Origin: CAYLLN01 sp033762315
GTDB taxonomy: Bacteria; Planctomycetota; Planctomycetia; Pirellulales; Pirellulaceae
Direction: 5' to 3'
Length of the DNA stretch: 64,000 bases
Assembly (NCBI GenBank): GCA_033762315.1
Contig: JANRLS010000148.1
Coordinates: 1-64,000, forward strand
In this document: positions 26,497 to 35,344 of the stretch, one piece after another
How the letters are laid out: every line of letters starts with the position of its first letter
Numbering within the stretch: the stretch's first letter is position 1
Made by a program: the position numbers and the translations under genes
The notes under the pieces: generated by a model
What the model saw: only the letters and a program-made list of their open reading frames with translations
Databases searched by the model: none
What the model was told of the DNA's origin: nothing

Positions 26497-26523
26497 GTAC
26501 CCTGTGAAGTTTATTACAGGTAC
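26497..26523. promoter_or_regulatory. Inverted repeat upstream of lexA, candidate LexA operator
   Basis: GTACCCTGT at 26497-26505 and ACAGGTAC at 26516-26523 form an inverted repeat (GTACC-TGT / ACA-GGTAC) with a 10-base spacer. It starts 32 bases upstream of the lexA ATG, the usual place for an autoregulatory operator. LexA recognition sequences vary between phyla, so the assignment rests on position and symmetry. Confidence 0.45.
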
Positions 26524-26561
26524 CGGCGAAGTCAATAGCGGTTGTACACAATCTGAAAAAA

Positions 26562-26575
26562 TTGTCGCTCGACAA
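26562..26575. promoter_or_regulatory. Perfect palindrome in the lexA / oxidoreductase divergent region
   Basis: TTGTCGCTCGACAA at 26562-26575 is an inverted repeat TTGTCG/CGACAA around two central bases. It has the same half-sites as the palindrome pair upstream of yajC. It lies about 100 bases from both the lexA start and the oxidoreductase start, so it could serve either promoter. Confidence 0.4.
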
Positions 26576-26671
26576 CTGTCCGGCGCGGTCGCCCCGTTTG
26601 ATTGGATTCCGCCTCGCCACCTCGTATGCTCTAGGGGCGTTGGCCGCCCCCTACCCTCTCGGAGCCCTCCC

Positions 26672-27982
26672 ATGTCCGACCTCTCCCGCCGCTCGTTTCT
26701 CGGTTCCTCGGCCGGATTTGTCACTGCCGCCACCCTCGCCTCGGCCGCCAGGCTGAGCCTTGCCAAAGCGGGCGATCCCGCGAATATCGCCCTTATCGGT
26801 TGCGGCGGGATGGGAACCAACCACCTGCGGCTATTGTCCGTTCGCAAGGATGTCCGCCTGGCGTATGTCTGCGATGTCGATAGCAACCGGGCGGCCGCGG
26901 CGGCGAAGGTCGTCGAGCAGAACGGCGGTAGCGCCAAGCCGGTCAAGGATTTGCGAACGGTATTCGACGACAAGTCCATCGAAGCGGTTTGGATTGCCAC
27001 CCCCGACCACTGGCATTCCCCGGCAGCCATTCTGGCGGTGAATGCGGGCAAGCATGTCTATGTCGAAAAGCCGGTGAGCCACAATGTGCGCGAAGGGCGC
27101 TTGCTGCTCGAAGCGGCTCGCCGGCAGAAGCGGGTCGTGCAAGTTGGCACCCAAAGCCGGAGCACGCCGACGGTGATGCGGGCCATCGAACTTTTGAAAG
27201 GCGGGGCCATTGGCGACGTGCTGGTCGCCAAGGCGTGGAACAGCCAACTCCGCCGCAACATTGGCCACGAGCAGCCGAGCGAACCGCCAGCCAATCTCGA
27301 TTTCGATCTCTGGCTCGGCCCCGCGCCCGCGCGCAAGTATCAGACGAACCTGCTGCCGGGGGTATGGCGGTGGTGGTTCGACTTCGGCGTGGGAGATATT
27401 GGCAACGACGGCGTGCATGACATCGACGTCGCCCGCTGGGGCCTGGGCGTCACCACGCAGCCCAGCACCGCGGCGGGCCTCGGAAGCAAGTTCTTCTTCG
27501 ACGACGACCAGCAATTCGCCGACACGCAGTATTGCGTGTTCGAGTGGCCTGGCGACGGCCAGGTCGGCCACAAGCGGCAGCTCATCTTCGAGCAGCGCGA
27601 CTGGTCCCCTTATCGCCAAGAAGGCTACGAAAACGGCTGCGCGTTTTATGGCACCCAGGGAATGATGCTCCTGGGCCACACGCAGGGCTTTCAGGTGTTT
27701 GGGCCGAAGAACGTTCCTGGCGAAAAAGGGGCTGGCTCGGTCGATCTGCCGGCCCATCACCAGAATTTTCTCGATTGCATCCGGACCGGTGCTCGCCCCG
27801 CGGCTGACATCGAAGAGGGGCACCTCTCGGCCTCGCTGGCCCACTTTGCGAACATCGCCTGCCGCACCGAGCGGACGCTGCACATCGACCCGACCGCCGA
27901 AACGATTGCGGAGCCCGAAGGACAGGCTCTCGTCCGCCGCAAATATCGCGAGGGGCACTGGGCCGTTCCGGCGGGGGTGTAG
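26672..27982 (+). CDS. Gfo/Idh/MocA family oxidoreductase with Tat signal
   Basis: A 436-residue NAD(P)-dependent oxidoreductase. The start at 26672 gives MSDLSRRSFLGSSAGFVTAA, a twin-arginine signal, so it is exported folded. The Rossmann motif is IALIGCGGMGTNHLRLL, and the family motif HVYVEKPVSHNVREG carries the conserved EKP lysine. WRWWFDFGVGDIGNDGVHDID is the substrate-domain signature of the planctomycete subgroup. Tat-exported members are numerous in this phylum and are thought to act on sugars or sugar acids. In-frame codons upstream to 26468 lie in the regulatory region and are not used here. Confidence 0.92.
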   Translation: MSDLSRRSFLGSSAGFVTAATLASAARLSLAKAGDPANIALIGCGGMGTNHLRLLSVRKDVRLAYVCDVDSNRAAAAAKVVEQNGGSAKPVKDLRTVFDDKSIEAVWIATPDHWHSPAAILAVNAGKHVYVEKPVSHNVREGRLLLEAARRQKRVVQVGTQSRSTPTVMRAIELLKGGAIGDVLVAKAWNSQLRRNIGHEQPSEPPANLDFDLWLGPAPARKYQTNLLPGVWRWWFDFGVGDIGNDGVHDIDVARWGLGVTTQPSTAAGLGSKFFFDDDQQFADTQYCVFEWPGDGQVGHKRQLIFEQRDWSPYRQEGYENGCAFYGTQGMMLLGHTQGFQVFGPKNVPGEKGAGSVDLPAHHQNFLDCIRTGARPAADIEEGHLSASLAHFANIACRTERTLHIDPTAETIAEPEGQALVRRKYREGHWAVPAGV

Positions 27983-28016
27983 GCGCCCAGAGCGGTGCGA
28001 TCCTAGTCTTCCCGAG

Positions 28017-29915
28017 CTACGCCAAATCGCGGTCTTCGAACAAGGTCAGCGCGAGCAACATCGCGATGGTGCTGTAGAGGGCACAATAGACGAGGGCCCA
28101 GCCAAGATAGACCACGGGGACCGAAGTCCCGGTGGCAATGCCCGCTTGGATATTGAGGTGGTCGAGCACGGGGAAAATGGTGGCGATGAGTTGGCCGAAG
28201 AAAATGACCGGCGGAAATTGATCGGCCACCACCTGCGATTGTACGAGCAGCGGAGTGAGGTGCCCCAGCACATAAATCGCGAAACAGATGATGACATTCG
28301 CCAACATCGGCAGGCGGGTGGAAATCGCCACGCTCAGCGCGGCCATGATCAAGGTCTCGAAATAGGCCAGCACCAGCCCCGGCACCAGCTGGGCCATCTC
28401 GAAAAAGCAGTTTTGCCACGAAGGATCGGTCTGCATCCGGTCGGGGGCGGAATAGGTTCCCTCGCGGGCGTCGTAGATCGGCTTGAAGGCGACCGCGACG
28501 AGCAGCACAAGGCCAAACGCCACGCACATGAGACCTACCGACCAGGCGATTCCCAAGAATTTGCCCAGGATGAAGTCGCGCCGGCTAACGGGTTTCGAGA
28601 GCACGGTGAGGGCCGTCTTCCCTTCGACCTCTTCCGAGACCGACGTGCTGGCCGCCCACACCGCCTGAAATATGCACAGCACCAGAATCAGGCTCAGCCC
28701 CGAATCCTTCAGCATTTTAATGTCGCTGGCCAGCGTGAAATACGGCACGAAAACGAAGATCACCAGCAGGAATAGGCCCACCGCCAGCAAAATCGCATAC
28801 AGCGGCTGCGCGATCTCCGATTTTGCCGTCGAAAGGGCGACGGCCGACAGCTTGGGAAATGCGGCCCTCAGCAGCAGATAAACGAAGAACACCCCGGCGA
28901 TCGAGACCGCCGTGATGGGCACCATCACCATTTGCGGGAAGGCAATCGAGCGGACAATCGTCAGTTGCAGATTGGCCGGTTTGGCCCCTTCGTTCTTCGC
29001 GTAAAGGTTCGTCACATGCTCCATGCGAAACGGATTCGCGCCGTATTCGGTCCGCTTCCAAACCGCGGTGGTTCCGACCGGAACATCGAGCAAAACCGCG
29101 ATCAGCGAGGCTTGGGCAAAGGGCTCGGTCCGCACTTTCAGGCGTTGATCGCTGGCGAGGCGAATTTCGCGAATTTCCGTCCGCCGGAACGACACCGGCA
29201 CCGCCGTCTCAATGGGGTCGTCGAACTCATTGGGTGGCGCGGGAATCACCACCGTTTGCGTCACCATCCCCTCGCGGGCGAGCAGCGGCAGGCGGGCCAG
29301 ACTATCGAGATAGTCAAGCGGCTCGCGCACGATAAAGAGCCCCAGCACGGAGAAAACCGACATCACCACGCAAATCCAGAGCAAAGGCCAGAGCACCCCC
29401 TCGCGGATCGCGATTCCCGTTTCGACCAGCGCCCGCCGGCTGACCACGGTCACCGCCGCGATGGCCGCCAGCCACGAAGCGACGAGCGTTCCGCCTAGGG
29501 CCCAAAGCCGGTCGAGCAGGCTGATTGGCCGTGCTTTTGGGGCCGCGTCGAGCGGTTGGTCGGCAGCCGGATCGGCCTGCTCATTCGCAGCCGCGGCGGC
29601 GGGCTGGGCGCCGTGCTCCACGGCACCGCCACGCAATTGCGGCAACCAGAGGAGCAGTCCCACGAAAAACGCCGCCGTCAGCACTCCAATCGCGATGCGC
29701 TTCGCCTGCGGATGGTCGTACAACGTGCCAATTCCCGGCAGCAGCGAGATCAGCCGGGCGATTCCCCACAAACCGGCCGTCAGAACGAGACCGGCAAGTC
29801 CGCCGAGGGCGAGAATCCAGACGGCGGTGAGCCAGTTGGTCAGCCCTTCGGAGAGCTGCAAACGCATCCGGTCGAAGATGTCCGCCAGGAGGATCGAACT
29901 GGAAAAATCGAACAT
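28017..29915 (-). CDS. ABC-2 type transporter permease, large form
   Basis: A 632-residue membrane protein (start MFDFSSSILLADIFDR at 29915). The N-terminal quarter has several helices (TAVWILALGGLAGLVLTAGL, RIAIGVLTAAFFVGLLLWLP). A beta-rich extracytoplasmic region around residues 230-335 follows. The C-terminal half is a typical ABC-2/NosY-like permease with EVEGKTALTVLSKPVSRRDF, the loop after the first permease helices. No ATPase gene is adjacent in the window. The substrate is unknown. The extracytoplasmic insert is larger than in ordinary ABC-2 permeases. Confidence 0.85.
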   Translation of the reverse strand: MFDFSSSILLADIFDRMRLQLSEGLTNWLTAVWILALGGLAGLVLTAGLWGIARLISLLPGIGTLYDHPQAKRIAIGVLTAAFFVGLLLWLPQLRGGAVEHGAQPAAAAANEQADPAADQPLDAAPKARPISLLDRLWALGGTLVASWLAAIAAVTVVSRRALVETGIAIREGVLWPLLWICVVMSVFSVLGLFIVREPLDYLDSLARLPLLAREGMVTQTVVIPAPPNEFDDPIETAVPVSFRRTEIREIRLASDQRLKVRTEPFAQASLIAVLLDVPVGTTAVWKRTEYGANPFRMEHVTNLYAKNEGAKPANLQLTIVRSIAFPQMVMVPITAVSIAGVFFVYLLLRAAFPKLSAVALSTAKSEIAQPLYAILLAVGLFLLVIFVFVPYFTLASDIKMLKDSGLSLILVLCIFQAVWAASTSVSEEVEGKTALTVLSKPVSRRDFILGKFLGIAWSVGLMCVAFGLVLLVAVAFKPIYDAREGTYSAPDRMQTDPSWQNCFFEMAQLVPGLVLAYFETLIMAALSVAISTRLPMLANVIICFAIYVLGHLTPLLVQSQVVADQFPPVIFFGQLIATIFPVLDHLNIQAGIATGTSVPVVYLGWALVYCALYSTIAMLLALTLFEDRDLA

Positions 29916-30007
29916 AAATCCAAGCCTGACAGGCAGTTGCGCCGGCAAATTCAAGTTGTTTCGCGGGAAGGCTGGCTCAGTTACGCCGCTAGCGACCGGT
30001 TGGTTCG

Positions 30008-30286
30008 TTAAGACGTGATGTCGAAGCTGGCAAACTCCCCGGTGGCGGGGTGATCGAGGGCCGATTCGCTGCGGATGTTATCCGCCATCGAGTCCCGGAC
30101 GCGGGCCAGAAAACGCTCGACTTCCGCCGCTTCTCCTTCGACCACTAGCCGCACGCGGCGGTCGGGCAGGTTGCAAACAAAACCCGTCACGGCGAATTCA
30201 GCCGCGATTCGCCGGGCATTGTAGCGAAAACCGACTCCCTGGACGCGGCCCGCATAGAACACTTCGCGCCGCGCCAAGCTCTTCAT
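30008..30286 (-). CDS. acyP: Acylphosphatase
   Basis: A 92-residue acylphosphatase (ATG at 30286). REVFYAGRVQGVGFRYNARR contains the catalytic loop GRVQGVGFR, whose arginine binds the phosphate. FAVTGFVCNLPDRRVRLVVE supplies the catalytic asparagine, and EGEAAEVERF is the family helix. It hydrolyses acyl phosphates such as carbamoyl phosphate or 1,3-bisphosphoglycerate. Length is normal. It is divergent from a lipoprotein gene. Confidence 0.95.
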   Translation of the reverse strand: MKSLARREVFYAGRVQGVGFRYNARRIAAEFAVTGFVCNLPDRRVRLVVEGEAAEVERFLARVRDSMADNIRSESALDHPATGEFASFDITS

Positions 30287-30473
30287 CGCCCCCTCCGCTA
30301 GCGAAGATACCTTGCGGCATGAGTTGCCGGAAGTGGCCTCGCAAGCGTGGGCCGTGGGCTGCCGGTTCGTCTTGTTTGGGCGGGCGACATTCCTTAACAT
30401 CCGCGACCCCGGTGCGGGAGCGGTCCGTGCCGGGGCAAATCTACCCTGTCTTATCGTGATGCTGGGTGTCTTC

Positions 30474-31802
30474 ATGCCTCAATTGGCGGGCTGCCGCTGG
30501 GTTTGCGCGGGGCTGCTGGCGGCGCTTGGCGTCGCCCTGGGAGGCTGCGCGTCGGGAGGCTGGCTCAGCCGTGGCGGCGGCGAAATTCCGGTTGGCGAGG
30601 AATCCCCCTCGGCAGCCCGCTATCCGACCGCCCTGACGGGCCGCGATTCGCAAGCCCGACCAGCCCCTTCGTCCGAGCAAACCACCCACAAACCGGCTGC
30701 TATGGCCGATGCCGAGCAAGTAGCCCAAGCGGAGCCGGCTACCCCCACCAAAAGCCCGGCCCCCCCGCCAGAGATTAAAGCCCCCCTGGCAGTATTTCCA
30801 CCCGCCCTGCGGATCGATCCGGTTCGCACAATTCCGTCGCCAGACTCGTCCCCCGCGCTTGAATCGCCCCCTCCACCGGCAACGGGACCGCTCGCCAACT
30901 CGACTAGTGTGCATCCGGCGGCGGCGAGCGAGCCGATTGTCGAAATCATTACTCCGGCGGTGGCAAATTCGCTCCCTTCGGCCCCCGCGCTTGTCACGTC
31001 GGTTGCTCCGCTGACAACGCCGCCGGCACTCGCGCCACCGCCGGCCATGAGCGAAGCGGAGCGGCTCGCGGCGATCAGCCAGCAGCGCGATGTGCTCATC
31101 GCCATGCTGGAAGACGAGATTCGCACTCGTCAGCCCAACGCCAAGAGCGACCCGGAACTCCCCCGCCTGGAGCAACACCTGCGGCTCCTCTATGCGGCGG
31201 CGGGGCGCGGCGACGACGCGACCCTGCCGGTCGAATCGCTCCCTGCCGCCGAGCGCGAAGCGTATAAGCACCTGTCGTTTGGCCTGGCCACCTGGCTTGC
31301 TCCCGACGAACAGCGCCGCGCGCCGCTGCGCAATGCCCGCGTTTTGCGTTCGCTGCGCGACGCCACCAGCCAGCTCGCCGCCGCCAGCAAGCTCGATCTG
31401 CGGAACCTCGCCTTCTGCGAAAAAGTAGAGTATTTCGGCTGGTACAGCGAATTTTCGCGATACGAGTTTCAGCCCAAGCAGCAGGTGATTCTGTACGTCG
31501 AAATCGACAATTTCACCGCCCTCGAAAAGGGGCCGCACTCGTTCGAGACCGAGCTGCAGGGGTCGTATCAGATTTTCGACGAAACCGGCAACGTCGTCGC
31601 CCAGCGCACGCTGCCGCTCGATCGCGAGGTCTGCCGCAATTATCGCCGCGACTATTTCCTCGCTTATCGCGTGTTCATGCCCGACGAAATCGCCGCTGGC
31701 CGCTATCGGCTGGAGCTGACGATTGAGGACCGGAAGGCGGCCGGCGAATTCAAGGGGAAGAAGTTGGGAGAAGGGCTGGTTGAATTCACGATCCGGAATT
31801 GA
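30474..31802 (+). CDS. Proline-rich lipoprotein of unknown function
   Basis: A 442-residue predicted lipoprotein. The start at 30474 (a closer ATG at 30459 is possible) gives MPQLAGCRWVCAGLLAALGV, with the lipobox ALGGC shortly after. Residues 25-195 are a low-complexity Pro/Ala/Ser region typical of a spacer. From about residue 195 the sequence becomes helical (MSEAERLAAISQQRDVLIAM). A folded C-terminal domain follows, with YEFQPKQQVILYVEIDNFTA and DEIAAGRYRLELTIEDRK, which look beta-sandwich-like. No named family is recognised. Its stop region overlaps the upstream frame of the next gene. Confidence 0.75.
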   Translation: MPQLAGCRWVCAGLLAALGVALGGCASGGWLSRGGGEIPVGEESPSAARYPTALTGRDSQARPAPSSEQTTHKPAAMADAEQVAQAEPATPTKSPAPPPEIKAPLAVFPPALRIDPVRTIPSPDSSPALESPPPPATGPLANSTSVHPAAASEPIVEIITPAVANSLPSAPALVTSVAPLTTPPALAPPPAMSEAERLAAISQQRDVLIAMLEDEIRTRQPNAKSDPELPRLEQHLRLLYAAAGRGDDATLPVESLPAAEREAYKHLSFGLATWLAPDEQRRAPLRNARVLRSLRDATSQLAAASKLDLRNLAFCEKVEYFGWYSEFSRYEFQPKQQVILYVEIDNFTALEKGPHSFETELQGSYQIFDETGNVVAQRTLPLDREVCRNYRRDYFLAYRVFMPDEIAAGRYRLELTIEDRKAAGEFKGKKLGEGLVEFTIRN

Positions 31803-31828
31803 GAAGATCGGTTCTCGAAAGGCAGAAC

Positions 31829-32242
31829 ATGGATCTTCCCTGGTATCGCGATGGTTTGCGGTTTGAATGCACCCAGTGCGGCGATTGCTGCACGGGAGCG
31901 CCCGGCTATGTCTGGGTGAACAACGAAGAAATCGAGGCCTTGGCCCGGCTGATGGGCCTGGAAACCGAGGTTTTTGAAGATCAATACGTCCGTAAGGTGG
32001 GGGCTCGCAAGAGCCTCAAGGAATTTCCCGGCGGCGACTGCGTGCTCTTCGATGGCACCGCCCGCAAATGCACGGTTTATGGCGCTCGTCCGCGGCAATG
32101 CCGCACTTGGCCGTTTTGGGATTCCAACCTGAAGTCCCCCACCGCCTGGCAGCAAACTTGCGAGGCCTGCCCCGGCAGCGGGAAGGGAAAGCTGCACCAG
32201 ATTGACGAGATCGAAGCGCAGCGGAAGGTCGTGAAGGTCTAG
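31829..32242 (+). CDS. YkgJ family cysteine-cluster protein
   Basis: A 137-residue protein of the YkgJ/UPF0153 family, starting at the ATG at 31829 after an AAAGG ribosome-binding site. The cysteine cluster is FECTQCGDCCTGAPGYV, then CTVYGARPRQCRTWPFW and a final CEACPG, the pattern thought to bind zinc or iron. GDCVLFD sits between them. Function in bacteria is unknown. It directly follows the lipoprotein gene with 26 bases between. Confidence 0.92.
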   Translation: MDLPWYRDGLRFECTQCGDCCTGAPGYVWVNNEEIEALARLMGLETEVFEDQYVRKVGARKSLKEFPGGDCVLFDGTARKCTVYGARPRQCRTWPFWDSNLKSPTAWQQTCEACPGSGKGKLHQIDEIEAQRKVVKV

Positions 32243-32525
32243 CGTGGAGTTTGCCGATTGGGGCGGTCGGGTAGAATTTTCGGATTGTTTCAAGTCTGCC
32301 GATAGGGTGGTCGATAATGAGGCGGGCGACAACTGCGCGACTGGTTTCACCCGCGTTGGCTGGGATGTGAGAAATCGGCGTTAGTCGAGACCTGACAACG
32401 AGTTACGACGAATTTTGGCGGCTTGTCGCGAGTAAATCGTTCCAAGTCCATTGTTTTCAATCACTTAGGAAAATTGGTTGCCCCTCGTGCGGTTGTCCGC
32501 GAAGTGTCGCGCGAGGGCAATGAAC
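32243..32525. other. Leader region before the HU gene, no gene seen
   Basis: About 280 bases of lower-GC sequence follow the YkgJ-like stop. I see no conserved frame, tRNA or strong hairpin. A promoter-like sequence closes it at 32526-32554. Together with the 74-base leader to the HU start, it is one of the longer gene-free stretches here. Confidence 0.6.
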
Positions 32526-32554
32526 TTGACTCTAGTGCTTACGCCATCTACACT
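32526..32554 (+). promoter_or_regulatory. Sigma70-type promoter for the HU gene
   Basis: TTGACT at 32526-32531 and TACACT at 32549-32554 are separated by exactly 17 bases. Each has one or two mismatches to the sigma70 consensus. It lies about 75 bases upstream of the HU start codon, on the correct strand. Confidence 0.55.
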
Positions 32555-32628
32555 TGGGGCGATTGCTGGGCGATGCCAGCGGTTGCCCTGGGGTGTCGGT
32601 TGCCACGCCGCTGGAGGAGAGCTTCAAC

Positions 32629-32985
32629 GTGACCAAAAAAGAGATCGTCAAAACGATTTCCGACGAGATTGGGCTGACACAGCTCAAGACCAAGGAGATC
32701 GTTCAGAAAACGTTCAATGCGATCGTCGAATGCCTGGTCGAAGAGCCGCGACGGGTCGAATTGCGGAACTTTGGCGTGTTTGAAGTCAAGCAGCGGGCCG
32801 CCCGCAAGGCGCGCAACCCGCGAACTGGTGAACGGGTCGATGTTCCGGAGAAGTACGTCGTCACCTTCAAACCTGGCAAGGAAATGGAAGAACGGGTCCG
32901 CGAACTGATGCAGCAGCGGAAAGCCCAACAAAATAACAACGGGTCCGCCAACTCGGCTCCCCACAAGGAGCAAGCGACCGCCTAG
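32629..32985 (+). CDS. HU/IHF family DNA-binding protein
   Basis: A 118-residue histone-like protein. The start is a GTG at 32629 (VTKKEIVKTISDEIGLTQLK), preceded by GGAGGAG. VELRNFGVFEVKQRAARKAR leads into RNPRTGERVDVPEK, the beta-arm with its intercalating proline. VVTFKPGKEMEERV ends the core. A further 20-residue hydrophilic tail (QQNNNGSANSAPHKE) is an extra beyond normal HU length. It should bend and compact DNA as a dimer. A strong promoter-like sequence lies upstream. Confidence 0.95.
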   Translation: MTKKEIVKTISDEIGLTQLKTKEIVQKTFNAIVECLVEEPRRVELRNFGVFEVKQRAARKARNPRTGERVDVPEKYVVTFKPGKEMEERVRELMQQRKAQQNNNGSANSAPHKEQATA

Positions 32986-33087
32986 GCGGCCGAGTGGCGC
33001 GGCTCAAACCTCGTCACCCCAACCACTTAGGACGCGGCCACCGGGCCGCCAACTCGCAAATTTCGCCGCTGTTTCATGGAGGAAACG

Positions 33088-33306
33088 ATGCGCCGGCTTA
33101 TCCTGTCCACCCTGCTCGGCTTGGCCCTGTGCGCCAACGTGGGCTGCTTCCTGCCGATCTATTCCGGCGATCCGGCGATGCGGACCAAGGAATTGCTCTT
33201 CACTTCCGAGAATTTCCGCCAGATCATCGACGAATGGGAGCGAATCTGGTTTCTGGACCAGCCTAGCCACATGACTCCCTTTCGCACTCACGGCGGCGTC
33301 ATTTAG
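33088..33306 (+). CDS. Small exported (lipo)protein of unknown function
   Basis: A 72-residue protein. The ATG at 33088 follows GGAGGAAACG, an excellent ribosome-binding site, which favours it over the one at 33076. MRRLILSTLLGLALCANVGC is a signal peptide with a lipobox-like end. The mature part is short and acidic-aromatic (FRQIIDEWERIWFLDQPSHM). Similar small proteins with this ending are seen in planctomycetes. The function is unknown. Confidence 0.75.
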   Translation: MRRLILSTLLGLALCANVGCFLPIYSGDPAMRTKELLFTSENFRQIIDEWERIWFLDQPSHMTPFRTHGGVI

Positions 33307-33374
33307 GCCGGTCGGCTGACGAACCGCCCCCGGCATGTTAGATTCAGGCCGTTTCCCCGCGTTGGAAGCGAGCC

Positions 33375-34313
33375 ATGCCCCCCCCTGCCGCGGCGATTGA
33401 CCTGTCGGTCCAATTGGGCCGCTTGTCGCTGCGCGGACCGATCCTCACCGCCTCGGGCACCTTTGGCTATGCCCGCGAGATGGAGCGGCTGGTCGATTTC
33501 AGCCTGCTCGGCGGCATTCTTCCCAAAACGGTCACAAAATCCCCTCGTCCGGGCAATCAGCCCTGGCGGACCGTCGAAACCTCGGCCGGAATGCTCAATT
33601 CCATCGGCCTCGATAACGACGGCATCGACGCCTTCATCGCCCATCACTTGCCCTACCTCGCCAGCTTGCCCACAGCCACCATTGTGAGCATCGCCGGCAG
33701 CAACCACGACGAGTTCGTCGAGATGGCCCGCCAGCTGGACGGCCGGCCAGGCGTGGCGGCCATCGAGCTGAACATCTCGTGCCCCAATGTGGCCCACGGC
33801 GTCGATTTCGGAGCCGATGCCACGCTTTGCGGCCGCCTCGTCAGTGCGGTTCGCTCGGCCACGACCACGCCGATCCTCGCCAAGCTGACCCCCAACGTCA
33901 CCCGCATCACCGACATCGCCAAAGCCGCGGCCGACGGCGGAGCGGACGCCATCAGCCTCATCAACACGGTGCTGGGCATGGCAATCGACTGGCGGAAGCG
34001 GCGGCCGCTGCTAGGCAACATCGTTGGCGGCCTCTCCGGCCCCGCCATCAAGCCGATTGCCCTGCGGTGCGTCTATCAAGTGGCCCAGGCGGTGCGTACG
34101 CCGCTCGTCGGCATCGGCGGCATCGCGACGATTGACGACGTGATGGAATTCCTGGTGGCCGGGGCGTCGGCCGTGCAAATCGGCACCGCGAACTATTATG
34201 ATCCCACCGTGTCGATGAAGCTGACCCAAGCCCTGCCCGCCGCCCTGCACGAAGCCGGCGCGATTTCGCTCCGCGACATCATCGGCACGCTTAAAACAAA
34301 GTCTGAACCCTAA
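33375..34313 (+). CDS. pyrD: Dihydroorotate dehydrogenase, class 1B catalytic subunit
   Basis: A 312-residue FMN enzyme of pyrimidine synthesis. ILTASGTFGYA, NSIGLDNDGI and ELNISCPNV carry the family signatures, with C136 as the catalytic base. INTVLGMAIDW and VGIGGIATIDDVMEF are the FMN-phosphate-binding motifs. The cysteine base and lack of a membrane anchor make it class 1, and type B is inferred because pyrK lies 16 kb away. It heads a run with trpS and pncA on the same strand. Confidence 0.95.
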   Translation: MPPPAAAIDLSVQLGRLSLRGPILTASGTFGYAREMERLVDFSLLGGILPKTVTKSPRPGNQPWRTVETSAGMLNSIGLDNDGIDAFIAHHLPYLASLPTATIVSIAGSNHDEFVEMARQLDGRPGVAAIELNISCPNVAHGVDFGADATLCGRLVSAVRSATTTPILAKLTPNVTRITDIAKAAADGGADAISLINTVLGMAIDWRKRRPLLGNIVGGLSGPAIKPIALRCVYQVAQAVRTPLVGIGGIATIDDVMEFLVAGASAVQIGTANYYDPTVSMKLTQALPAALHEAGAISLRDIIGTLKTKSEP

Positions 34314-34314
34314 A

Positions 34315-34345
34315 CCAGGGTCGGCGGGTGCCTCGCCCTCCCGAT
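34315..34345. repeat. Dispersed GC-rich repeat, copy 2
   Basis: Between pyrD and trpS the bases AGGGTCGGCGGGTGCCTCGC and CCTCCCGA read, in reverse complement, like the repeat at 6443-6470. It fills most of the 49-base gap and ends just before the trpS start codon. Confidence 0.5.
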
Positions 34346-34362
34346 CCCGACTCCCGACTCCC

Positions 34363-35331
34363 ATGCGTGTTCTTTCCGGCATTCAACCGACGGGCCGCCC
34401 TCATTGGGGCAACTATTTCGGCGCGATCCGCCAATACATCGACCTGCAGCACGGCAACGAGTCGTATTATTTCGTCGCCAACCTGCACGCCCTGACGACC
34501 GTGCGCGACGCCAAACAGCTCCGGCAAAACACGCTCGACGCGGCTCTCGACCTGCTCGCACTGGGGCTCGATCCGGCCAAGGCGACACTATTCATCCAGT
34601 CCGACGTGCCCGAAGTGACCGAGCTGACGTGGCTCTTGATGGCGGTTACGCCGATGGGCCTTTTGGAGCGTTGCGTTTCGTACAAGGACAAAGTGAGCAA
34701 GGGGCTGGCGGCCGACGCGGGGCTCTTCACCTATCCGGTGCTGATGTCGGCCGACATCCTGATTTACGACTCCGAGATCGTCCCCGTCGGTGCCGACCAG
34801 ATTCAGCACATCGAAGTGGCTCGCGACATCGCCGGCACCTTCAATCATCTGTTTGGCGAGACATTCGTCCTGCCCAAATACAAAGTGCTCGAAAGCTCGG
34901 CCAAAGTGCCCGGCCTCGACGGCGAGAAGATGAGCAAAAGCTATGGCAACACCATCGAGATCTTCGAGGAGGCCAAGGCCGCCCGCAAAAAAGTGATGCG
35001 GATCGCGACCGATTCGCGGCCGATGGAAGAGCCCAAGCCCGACTATGAAAGCGACCACCTGTATCAGCTCTTTTCGCTTTTCGCCGGCGATGCCGAGCGA
35101 GCCGAAATGGCCGCCCTCTACCAGCGCGGCGGCTTTGGCTATGGACAGGTGAAAATGGCCCTGGCCGACGCGGCCGAAAAGCACTTCGCCCCGTTTCGCG
35201 AGCGGCGCGCCGCCCTGGCCGCCGATCCCGCCGGAGTCGCCGCGATTCTGGCCGATGGCGCGGCTCGCGCCCGCAAAAAGGCCGGCGAAGTGCTGCTCCG
35301 GGCTCAAAAGGCGTGCGGCGTGAAGAAGTGA
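34363..35331 (+). CDS. trpS: Tryptophan--tRNA ligase
   Basis: A 322-residue class I aminoacyl-tRNA synthetase of normal length. The HIGH-like motif is GRPHWGNYFG (11-20) and the KMSKS loop is GEKMSKSYGN, K189-S193. IQSDVPEVTELTWLL, VGADQIQHIEVARDIA and YPVLMSADILIYD are TrpRS motifs for ATP and tryptophan binding. It is co-directional with pyrD and followed by pncA after 13 bases. Confidence 0.97.
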   Translation: MRVLSGIQPTGRPHWGNYFGAIRQYIDLQHGNESYYFVANLHALTTVRDAKQLRQNTLDAALDLLALGLDPAKATLFIQSDVPEVTELTWLLMAVTPMGLLERCVSYKDKVSKGLAADAGLFTYPVLMSADILIYDSEIVPVGADQIQHIEVARDIAGTFNHLFGETFVLPKYKVLESSAKVPGLDGEKMSKSYGNTIEIFEEAKAARKKVMRIATDSRPMEEPKPDYESDHLYQLFSLFAGDAERAEMAALYQRGGFGYGQVKMALADAAEKHFAPFRERRAALAADPAGVAAILADGAARARKKAGEVLLRAQKACGVKK

Positions 35332-35344
35332 AAGGGACCTCGCA

